Source: Anadara kagoshimensis (lineage: Eukaryota; Mollusca; Bivalvia; Arcoida; Arcidae). From it: a DNA stretch of 64,000 bases. Shown piece after piece: positions 56,056-64,000 of this stretch; positions within the stretch are counted from its first letter, which is position 1; each line of letters opens with the position of its first letter. A program made the position numbers and the translations under genes. The stretch covers positions 65,122,515 through 65,186,514 of the forward strand of contig CM037870.1 of NCBI GenBank assembly GCA_021292105.1, written 5' to 3'. The notes under the pieces were generated by a model that worked only from the letters and a program-made list of their open reading frames with translations, was not told the origin of the DNA and did no database searches.

Positions 56056-59000
56056 CATTACACTGTTTTGATTACAGTGATAACAACCATTGTTAATTGA
56101 TAAATGTTTTACTTTTATTTTATTATAGAGGTGTCATTGTTAAAAACTACACACATTTCTGGACAAGAGTGGAATCTAACAAACTAAAAATTAACACAAG
56201 TAAGCATTGTCCCAGTACTTTAATCTTTAACAATGTATCATTAATCCTTACAATAACTTCTGATGTACCTTCATGTATTTTATTAATGCGATAAGCAAAG
56301 GCAATTTATCAGAGTGAGGACCCTCTAATAACATTAAAACCACAAAACTGAACATTTACTCCATTCTCTGTTCAAATTCGAAAATTTTATAATCAGTGGA
56401 CCCATTACAGTACAGACCTGTCCAAGGTTTAACACTAAGGTAACCCATTAGGGTTTGTGAACAAACAAACACAGGGCGTGGCCCAGACAAGTACAGGGTG
56501 TAACAAAAGACACGTGCAAGTTGACAATAACTAACAACTTAACACTAGACATTTAAAAGTATATTTTATTAAAATTTGAATACATAATATAATAAACAGT
56601 AAAATAACTGACTGACACATTATTATTGTGCATTTTATGTTCCATAATTCATTATTTGAAATCAAGTATTTCCGGGGAGTCCAAAAAAACACCATTTTGT
56701 AGGGATGGTAAATTCGCGGTTTCTGGTTAATTTTTAATATTTACTTCATTTGATATGCAATTTTTTGGGCCAGGGTAACTACGAAAAAAAATGTGACCTC
56801 ACGAAAATGGTTTCACAGTATCAAGACCGCTCAACACCTTACTAAGTAAACATTTTTTAATTGTAGCTCCACCACCAACCTCGGCTTTAGATGACCTTGC
56901 TAAAGAAGTCGGAGCTAAAGACACATCAGAGCTATTGAACTTACTAAGGGCTGCATTAGCTGAGAAAAATAACCCAACTACAACCACCACCACGACAACA
57001 ACCCCTAAACCTGTCATACCAGTAGTAGTAGTCCAACCACCAACACCGAAACCAACTACCACCACCACTACTACAGCCGCGCCAAATGACCTGGCGTCAA
57101 AGGTCAAGGGCATGCTTGGGAATCCAGGCATGATGTCAAAAATAACAAGTCTGATGGGTGGAGGAGGTTCAAGTAATCCACTCGCCTCTTTAATGGGAGG
57201 AGGCGGAAGTAATTTCGGAAGTCTTGGTGGATTGTCCAGTATGTTAGGATCTATGGGAAGTATGATGGGCGGGTCAGGAGGAGGAGGCGGGGGAGGATTA
57301 TCCAGCCTTATGGGTGGATTAGGAGGCATGAGTAGTCTTATGTCAATGATGGGTGGAGGAAACCCCCTAACATCGATGTTAGGCGGCGGCGGCGGTGGCG
57401 GTGGCGGTGGCGGACTTGGTTCCATGATGTCAATGCTTGGAGGCGGAGGAGGTGGAGGAGGCGGCGGTGGTTTGAGCTCCATGATGTCAATGCTTGGAGG
57501 AGGAGGCGGCGGAGGTGGAAACCCATTAGCTAGTTTGATGGGAGGTTCTAGAAGACCTAGCGGTGGTGGTAATCCGTTAGCTGGTTTAATGGGCGGTGCT
57601 GGAGGAGGAGGCCCCGTGGCTAATATAATGAACAACGTTGGAAGAGCTCCAGCCCCAAATCGAGGTTCTACACAGCTAGCAGATCTGTTGGGAGTTGATC
57701 CAAACGCTGATGCATCTCCCCCGAGACCAGAACTTGTTGAAGGTACCCAACATACAAGTGCTCAAAGATTACCAGGTAGAAATGGTATTAACAATGCACT
57801 TTCTGGTTTATTAGGAGGATCAGGAGGAGGTAACTCTCTTTCTAGCTTACTTGGTAATCTTGGAGGTGGTACTAGAAATACAAACCAATTTGGAAATCCG
57901 ATGGGAAACCAAAGAAATCCATTTGGCAATCAACAACAATTCGGTCAGCAGCAACCTCAATTTGGAGGACAGAATCAATTCGTAAATCAACCATTTTCTA
58001 ACCAAAATATTGGGAATCCACCATTCGGTAATCCAAACCAACAACAATTCGGATCGAATGGAGCGTCCTCTAATGGCCAGTTTGTATCAGGTGGTGGACA
58101 GTTTAATCAAGGAAATAATCAATTTGGTAGTAGCAATGGAGGTCAGTTTGGAAGTTCATTCAATAATCAGGCTGGTAACCAGCAAAACAGTTTTGGCAAC
58201 CAACAAGGAGGATTTGGTAGTCAAAATAATCAACAAAATACGTTTGGTAATTCAATTGGTAATGGACAGGGCTCCTTTGGTAATAATCAAAATTCATTTG
58301 GAAACCAACAAAACTCATTTGGAAACCAACAAAACTCATTTGGAAATCAACAGAATTCTTTTGGAAATCCACAAAACTCATTTGGAAATCAACAAAATTC
58401 GTTTGGAAATACACAAAATAACTTTGGGAGTCAAACAAATAACCAGTTCGGTAACCAACAGAACGCACCCGGTAGTCAACCAAGCATGTTCGGAAATCAA
58501 CAGGGCGGTCAACAAAGCATATTTGGAAACCAACAAAGCCAGTTTGGAAGTCAAAATAATAACCAACAAAACCAGGGTGGAAATCAACAGAACACGTTCC
58601 TTAACCAACAAAACATGTTTGGAAATCAACAAAATGGAGGAAATCAAGGTCAACAGAATCCATTTGGAAGTCAGTCAAACCAAGGATCTTTCAGCAGTAC
58701 AAATAACCAATTTGTTTCAAACAATGGAAATTCAATGTCGAGCAATCCTGGCTTAAATACAAACACAGGTGGCGGAGGAACCACATTTAACTCAAACTCA
58801 AATAATCCATTTGGTGGTTTCAACACACAACCAAACAATGCTCCAAAAACTGATACCAATCCACCGGCCCCACAACCCGTGTCTCCAGCTGTATCCAACC
58901 CAAGCAATAATGCACCGGCTACTTGGGACACCGGAAGTATGTTTAATATGCTGAACCCATCTGGAGGCGCAAGTTCCTCATCTGCCACTTCATCATCCGG

Positions 59001-59343
59001 AACGGATTCCTCGTCCTCAAGTCTGGGAGGACTAGCCAGTTCTTTGGGCGGCTTAGGTGGTTTAAGTGGCGCTCTAGGAGGCCTTGGTGGGGCAGGAGGT
59101 ATGCCTGACATGAGTTCCATACAAGGTATGATGAGCGATCCTAACATGCAGAGTCAGCTAAATAATATGATGAATGATCCTAGTGTTATGGGAGCTCTTA
59201 ATTCGTTCATGTCGGGTGGAGATGTTCCAGAAGACAGTCCATTTGCAAGCATGTTGAACGGTGCCCAGGGTGAACAAATCCGGAGTATGATGAGCGGCAT
59301 GGGAGGAGGCGGAGGAGGGGGGTTAATGAGTCTGTTGGGCTAA
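51739..59343 (+). CDS. Secreted Reeler-domain protein B with long Gly- and Asn/Gln-rich tail, 4 exons
   Basis: Exons 51739-51958, 53382-53619, 56129-56199 and 56867-59343 join in phases 1, 2 and 1 and sum to 3006 bases, 1001 aa. Residues 1-21 are a signal peptide (ILFVTIFLGCVFHVYC). The Reeler domain covers about 22-176: C31, FFKGFLLQVYHSEP, GMLPVGEFLPYG, IIRCSHAHDTITHSEG (C118), VTMLWKAPE and YTHFWTRVESNKLKI. A short helical stretch (SALDDLAKEVGAKDTSELLNLL) follows, then Thr/Pro runs (213-251), a Gly/Met/Ser block of SLMGGGG type (about 262-425), an Asn/Gln/Gly/Phe block with NSFGNQQ heptads (about 512-829), a Ser block (about 880), Gly/Leu repeats, and a C-terminal MMSDPNMQSQLNNMMNDPSV stretch. 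No aromatic-free elastomer or known shell protein is an exact match. It is probably an extracellular structural or matrix protein. The tail is coded by one unbroken 2.5-kb exon with no stops. Confidence 0.9.
51968..52046. repeat. Compound microsatellite (AAT)n-(CG)n-(AG)n
   Basis: AATAATAAT..., then AAAGCGCGCGCGCGCG, then a long AG run, starting about 10 bases after the donor of Reeler B exon 1. Confidence 0.9.
52210..52430 (+). mobile_element. SINE (family B) copy
   Basis: CCCAGTAGCACATTGCTCTC, TTTAAATCCAACCCCGGCATC, AGATAGTCTGTCAGATCG, TCTGGAACTCCGGTTTCCTCC, AAATATGTGAAAGAATCTTG. In intron 1 of Reeler B. Confidence 0.65.
52567..52645. repeat. Poly-C tract followed by an A/G-rich run
   Basis: About 20 C, then AAATAAAAAGAAAAAAAGAAAAAG-type sequence, in intron 1 of Reeler B. 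Confidence 0.8.
52736..52962. mobile_element. MITE family M1, copy 3
   Basis: TTCACAATTTTACTAAATTTTCC at the left and AGGACAATCTTAGTTGATTGTGAAACTGG at the right. It is the most diverged of the three M1 copies. Intron 1 of Reeler B. Confidence 0.7.
53652..54021. mobile_element. MITE family M2 copy
   Basis: GCAGTACAGACTTGTTAAAATTTAACACC at the left and GTGTCACACTTTCGACAGGCCTGTACTGTA at the right are inverted repeats. The inside repeats GCTCGGTTGC and GCTGCCGA words. It starts 33 bases after the Reeler B exon 2 donor. Confidence 0.65.
54452..54591. repeat. Long near-perfect hairpin (foldback element)
   Basis: Left arm: AATTTGAGGTCAGTATATG then TTATTGACCACTGGATAGCA. The right arm is its reverse complement: TGCTATCCAGTGGTCAAT then ATATACTGACCTCAAATT. 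Arms are about 60 bases and the loop is short (TTATTGACCGAGGGCTTACCC). In intron 2 of Reeler B. Confidence 0.85.
55215..55400 (-). mobile_element. SINE (family B) fragment, reversed
   Basis: The reverse complement has the blocks AGATCCTAGTGTGAGAAAAT, TCGTTTGTTCACTTGCCGAAG, TCATCCACTATCCC, AATCTTGACTGATGTGTAAAAC. In intron 2 of Reeler B. Confidence 0.6.
56010..56055. repeat. (ATT)n microsatellite
   Basis: About 15 ATT units, 74 bases before Reeler B exon 3. Confidence 0.9.
56406..56440. repeat. M2 MITE end fragment
   Basis: ACAGTACAGACCTGTCCAAGG-TTTAACACTAAGG matches the left end of 53652-54021. In intron 3 of Reeler B. Confidence 0.5.
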
Positions 59344-60240
59344 AAGCAAATGTTGTAATCCCGGTGTGATTGTAGCCTTCATTGTACCACAAGATAATTG
59401 GTTAAATTGCGCAATCGCTGAAAGGTTCAATGCTTCAAAACGCGCAAAGAAATATGAACATGCAACGATGAATATTATTAATATAAATATCTTCTACTGT
59501 CTGTACACCTTTGTTCACACGCCGTAATTAGCGTCAATTACTACTGCCATGTATATTTTTAAGGAACATGTAAAGACACATTTTTATCAGATTTTTTTTT
59601 ACATTCTAGAGGAAACCCTAGAATTTTGAATTTTCCAAAAAATGCAAAACCCGGTGTTCAAATATTTGGTATATAGACAGTAAAAGAGAACATGAGTACG
59701 AGTAGTCTGGCTAAAATTTCGAGTGAAAAGGAGTTTGCTATTATCGTTTGCGAAATTGATGCTATATGAAATCCTGCTTAGAACACAATCAGTCCATTCA
59801 AGTTTTCTTTATCTTAGAAACTTTTCTAGAACAAGATAATTCAATTCACGACTATTCTTGTTTCAGAAATGTTATTTTTCTATACATGTATTTTTACAAT
59901 ATTTCTCGAGCTTAAATATTAAACACTAAAACTCATCTCATTACATTTAAAAATAAACAAATAAAAATTAATTAAAAGAAATTTGGCATCAATTTTGAAA
60001 AGGTTTATTTGAACCCAATGCAAGACTGGGAAAAACTATTTTGTTACAATGCATTTTAGATTGCTTTTAGTTTTAAATATGTGTAGAAACATTTGGCGTC
60101 ATCCTGTATCATGATATAATATTATAAATATGACCATTACAAATCAACTAAGTATGAGGTTTTTAAATATTACGGTAAATAAAATTGTCCCTTTGTTAAA
60201 ATGTCCCTGGTTTAACAGCTCATGCAATCATTGCTTGATG
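59344..60240. other. 3' flank of Reeler B
   Basis: No gene is seen. AATAAA occurs at about 59951 and again near 60829 and could be poly(A) signals of Reeler B; neither is decisive. Confidence 0.4.
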
Positions 60241-60244
60241 AAGA

Positions 60245-60375
60245 ACTTCACGGGTGGTCTAAAGCGCGTACAGTAACGCATCATCGACTAAAAGTCGGAC
60301 ATATTTTAGTGTGAAAGTTTGTTAGTTCGTCTGACTAAGGTCAGTATTTTCTGTCAATTAAAACCAATTACTCTA
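60245..60375 (+). mobile_element. SINE (family B) fragment
   Basis: GGGTGGTCTAAAGCGCGTACAG head (A-box position), ACATATTTTAGTGTGAAAGTTTGTTAGTTCG, TAAAACCAATTACTCTAATATA. Confidence 0.5.
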
Positions 60376-60596
60376 ATATATACTCAATTTCTAACTTATC
60401 CTTAGCGTCTTCTGGAAATATTTTATGATACCTTAAATATACACGTTTGGACAAAGCTAACATGCATAATTATAAAGACTTTATGAAAATTTTCCCGAAG
60501 GTTAAATTTTATTCGGATTTTAAAATTGGCTAATTACTACGACAGGTAAAACATTGACAAAAGTGTGTTGATATAGATGGCGCCACGTGTTTCTCT

Positions 60597-60740
60597 TTGC
60601 TATAGGATCTGTAAGCCACGTCATGTGATCAGCGTTGAGATTTCCGGGTTAAATGACGTCACAAATCATTTACGGGAAACACTTTAATATCCGGGTAAAA
60701 GATCAAAGATTAAACACGTGACTCACAGATTCTATTTTTC
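60597..60740. repeat. Imperfect inverted repeat with CACGTG and TGACGTCA words
   Basis: ATAGGATCTGTAAGCCACGTC pairs imperfectly with the reverse of ACACGTGACTCACAGATTCTATT. An inner pair, TTTCCGGGTTAAATGA and TCATTTACGGGAAA, flanks CGTCACAA. Probably a decayed MITE. Confidence 0.5.
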
Positions 60741-61069
60741 TGTTGTACTTACGTAATAGTGCATGATGCTATATATATACTGTTGTTATGTTTGTTATTT
60801 ATTCAATTACCACAATATCGCTATGGAATAATAAAATATTTATTTTAAAAAAAAAGTGTTTTCTTTTTGAATAGTTTTGACGACTAGTGATTGTCATCAA
60901 CCAGCGAAACCCAGAACAGGCCACAACAAGACCTTATGAAACAAGACAGAAATGCAAAATCACATTTTAATACAGTAAAACCTGTATATAAAGACCACCC
61001 ATGGGGCTCCGGTAATCTCAAAATAGGTGAACTAATCCTAAGAAACCGTATTCAATCAATTAGGTCTTC

Positions 61070-61246
61070 ATTGACCGAGTGATCTAAAATTTGAAATATG
61101 GATCAAAGTTGCTGTCTCTTGTAGACTACAGTTTGAACCTCACCTGAGCTGTTTCTAGTGTGAGAAATGTATAGGTGGATTTTTCCAGAGCCTTTCTTCC
61201 AGTATTCTGGTTTCCTCTAACATTCCAGAAGTGACTCCTTGGGTGT
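61070..61246 (+). mobile_element. SINE (family B) copy at the edge of the satellite
   Basis: GACCGAGTGATCTAAAATTTG, CAGTTTGAACCTCACCTGAGC, GTTTCTAGTGTGAGAAATG, AGTATTCTGGTTTCCTCTAAC, CCTTGGGTGTAAATGTGAGAATC. Its 3' end runs without a break into the 50-base array. Confidence 0.7.
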
Positions 61247-62338
61247 AAATGTGAGAATCTTGACTGGAAAACACCATTATTCCACTCCTTGTATGCAAGT
61301 GCCAGAATCTTGACTGGAAAACACCATTATTCCTCTCCTTGTATGTAAGTGCCAGAATCTTGACTGGAAAACACCATTATTCCACTCCTTGTATGTAAGT
61401 GCCAGAATCTTGACTGGAAAACACCATTATTCCACTCCTTGGAGGTAAGTGAGAGAATCTTGACTGGAAAACACCATTATTCCACTCCCTGGATGTAAGT
61501 GCCAGAATCTTGACTGGAAAACACCATTATTCCACTCCTTGGAGGTAAGTGAGAAAATCTTGACTGGAAAACACCAATATTCCACTCCTTGGAGGTAAGT
61601 GAGAGAATCTTGACTGGAAAACACCATTATTTCACTCCTTGTATGTAAGTGAGAGAATCTTGACTGGAAAACACCATTATTCCAATCCCTGAATGTAAGT
61701 GCCAGAATCTTGACTGGAAAACACCATTATTCCACTCCTTGGAGGTAAGTGAGAAAATCTTGACTGGAAAACACCAATATTCCACTCCTTGGAGGTAAGT
61801 GAGAAAATCTTGACTGGAAAACACCAATATTCCACTCCTTGGAGGTAAGTGAGAGAATCTTGACTGGAAAACACCATTATTTCACTCCTTGTATGTAAGT
61901 GAGAGAATCTTGACTGGAAAACATCATTATTCCACTCCTTGTATGTAAGTGCCACAATCTTGACTGGAAAACACCATTATTCCACTCCCTGGATGCAAGT
62001 GCCAGAATCTTGACTGGAAAACACCATTATTCCACTCCCTGGATGCAAGTGCCAGAATCTTGACTGGAAAACACCAATATTCCACTCCTTGGAGGTAAGT
62101 GAGAGAATCTTGACTGGAAAACACCATTATTTCACTCCTTGTATGTAAGTGAGAAAATCTTGACTGGAAAACACCATTATTCCACTCTCTGGATGCAAGT
62201 GCCAGAATCTTGGCTGGAAAACACCATTATTCCACTCCCTGGATGTAAGTGCCACAATCTTGGCTGGAAAACACCATTATTCCACTCCTTGTATGTAAGT
62301 GCCAGAATCTTGACTGGAAAACACCATTATTCCACTCC
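61247..62338 (+). repeat. 50-base satellite grown from a SINE tail
   Basis: About 22 units of exactly 50 bases: GGAGGTAAGTGAGAGAATCT, TGACTGGAAAACACCATTAT, TCCACTCCTT. The unit equals the 3' end of the adjoining SINE B copy. Units fall into two types, GGAGGTAAGTGAGAGAATC and GGATGTAAGTGCCAGAATC, in blocks. Open frames inside are a result of the repeat, not genes. Confidence 0.92.
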
Positions 62339-64000
62339 ACTTCATCAGTTAATCATGACTCATAAGTAAAATATCTATGACTTTCAATTTTTTGAATTAC
62401 CCTTATGGAGCACCCAGTCTCACTTCCCTGGCAGATTTCTAGGTTTTTACTTTCCTTTGGGACTGTGATTTGGACATGGATTGGTATGTTATTCATTTAT
62501 TTATAACATTAAACATTGTATAGGCAAACAACATTGACTTTTATTTTAAATATATGAACAAGTACATGTATGTATAGACTAGAGAAGTAATTACTTCATC
62601 TGCTTCTCTGAACACCTATACATAAACTTACTAAATGCATTATTTACTGTAAGTCCTAACACTACCCACGTTTTTGGTGAATCTGTTTTATAAATATCCC
62701 TATTTATAGCACAAGCAGACAGGTCAATGTTGTTTGTGTAAGTAAATTAAAGAAACAAACATGTATATACTACACAAAATATCCAAATCTAAAACATATC
62801 TTTTTATTAATACACACATTATAAAATTGTAAAATCGAGTTCTATTATTCATCAGAAATGCAGTGTTCAATCTGGACAATAATGTATACATTGAAGAGGT
62901 CATCCTCACATCCTGACCCAAGTCTTGAAAAAAACCATGTGTTATGTTTCCAAAAATTCGGTCAAAATGATGTCAAGTCAAAGAAAACATATAAAAAAAT
63001 ATGAGAAAGAGGTGGAACTGAATCAAGTGGATTTATTCAAAATTTACAAAACCTTAAAATACGGACCAGGGTTGGCCCACAGACAGGATTTTTGGGACAA
63101 AATTGTTATCTTTGGGCTAATGGTGCAAGGTTCCTTCTATGTGTATGATGTAGATTGAACAGTGAAAAGTGCAATGAACTTTACATATTAGGATGGACAT
63201 TTGTAAAACAAGTTAATACATATGATGATTTCATATTGAATGATACATTTTCCTATTGATATTACCAATACAAGATCTAGGTTTCCACAAATTTAAAAAT
63301 CTAAGTAGCCAGATTTTCAAAATTCATGAAAATATACAAATGTAAACCTTTTAAAAGTACTGTATTTGTTTACTTTTTAAAAGAATGTAGGTTTATGATT
63401 ATTTGTACAACAACCTTTATCACAAGAATTGTTAAGTGCATTTTCAATGTAAGCATCCCTTTATTTACCTCTTTTCATTGCCTTCATAATTTATACCAAA
63501 CCTCTTTATAATGGCAAAAGCTGATCTAACAAATGGTTGCAAGGAATCTATGTTTTACTGTACATGGTCATGAATGACATCAATAGTATGTTAACATTTT
63601 CATCAAACAGTAAAACCTTGTTATAAAGTTCTTCAATAACTTTGCCTGCTGGTTTATTGCCACAGTATTTTAAAGTCCACAGTTTTTCTTATTCATGTTT
63701 TTGTCTTTAATTTGTCATCAAGCCTCTTTATAATGGCAAAGCCTGATTGAACAAATGTTAGCAACGACTCAAAGATTTACTGTAAACTATCATGATTGAC
63801 CTTAACTTTAATGTTAACTCTTTTCATTCAAAATTCCATTTACTCCCTTAAGGTCTCTCATGACACTTGATCACATTCACTACAAATCACATACACATAA
63901 TGTATATTAAATATCACAGTATAGAGTTTGATGGTTTGTCTTCATCTACATGTATACTGACTATATGGTGACCTGGAATCATGGCTAGGCCTAAAATACG
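62339..64000. other. Gene-free right end with two pogo-like MITE remnants
   Basis: 62410-62490 has a reversed fragment of dispersed repeat C (GGACATGGATTGGTATG). 63607-63783 is a 177-base element with ends ACAGTAAAACCTTGTTATAAAG and GATTTACTGTA; 63490-63562 is a partial relative (AAACCTCTTTATAATGGC). No exon is seen. Confidence 0.45.

Noticed and set aside
56799-57635. Proline-rich 278-codon frame on the minus strand
   Set aside because: It is the antisense shadow of the Gly-rich tail of Reeler B (GGN codons read as CCN).
58010-58756. 248-codon frame in another plus-strand phase
   Set aside because: Shadow of the Asn/Gln/Gly/Phe repeats of Reeler B; composition is that of a shifted repeat.
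61427-62127. Repeated frames with MVFSSQDSLTYLQGVE
   Set aside because: Antisense reading of the 50-base SINE-tail satellite.

Overview
The window is nuclear DNA of an animal with AT-rich, intron-rich genes full of repeats. The repeat content (a SINE with a tRNA-like head, a tandem-repeat element ending in CAGGTGAGCTAAAA, many short inverted-repeat elements) and the Reeler-domain secreted proteins suggest a mollusc, most likely a marine bivalve. I infer this from memory of such genomes, not from a search. Every protein-coding call was made by joining exons at GT/AG sites and checking that phases close. The joined reading frames are 155 codons (partial), 418 aa, 300 aa, 312 aa and 1001 aa.

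Layout. (1) 1-10004, minus strand: the 5' part of PPP1R7 (SDS22), an LRR regulatory subunit of protein phosphatase 1. Four coding exons are visible and the rest lies off the left edge. Its introns hold a tandem-repeat element (3973-6598) and a mariner transposon (8474-9765). (2) 11185-11767: a tandem of three short LTRs with two 106-bp internal parts; it looks like a miniature LTR element (TRIM) whose LTRs contain a tRNA-like sequence. (3) 13272-28188, minus strand: a complete 13-exon selenocysteine lyase (SCLY). (4) 28488-36825, plus strand: a complete 6-exon membrane-anchored short-chain dehydrogenase of the SDR16C (retinol dehydrogenase-like) type. It is divergent from SCLY across a 299-bp shared promoter region. 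(5) 36826-47428: gene-free DNA with MITEs, a degenerate satellite and a broken LINE. (6) 47429-50529 (minus) and 51739-59343 (plus): a head-to-head pair of secreted Reeler-domain genes with identical intron phases. The plus copy carries a very long Thr/Pro, Gly/Met and Asn/Gln/Gly/Phe-rich extension. (7) 59344-64000: gene-free DNA with a 50-bp satellite.

The most unusual theme is that tandem repeats have grown out of the 3' ends of coding exons. Two PPP1R7 exons and one SDR exon each have their last 30-70 coding bases copied many times into the following intron, and in the PPP1R7 cases each copy includes the GTAAGT splice donor. The other strong candidates for novelty are the TRIM-like element with tRNA-like LTRs, the tandem arrays of nuclear-receptor half-sites, and the Reeler protein with a prion-like, STI1-like secreted tail.
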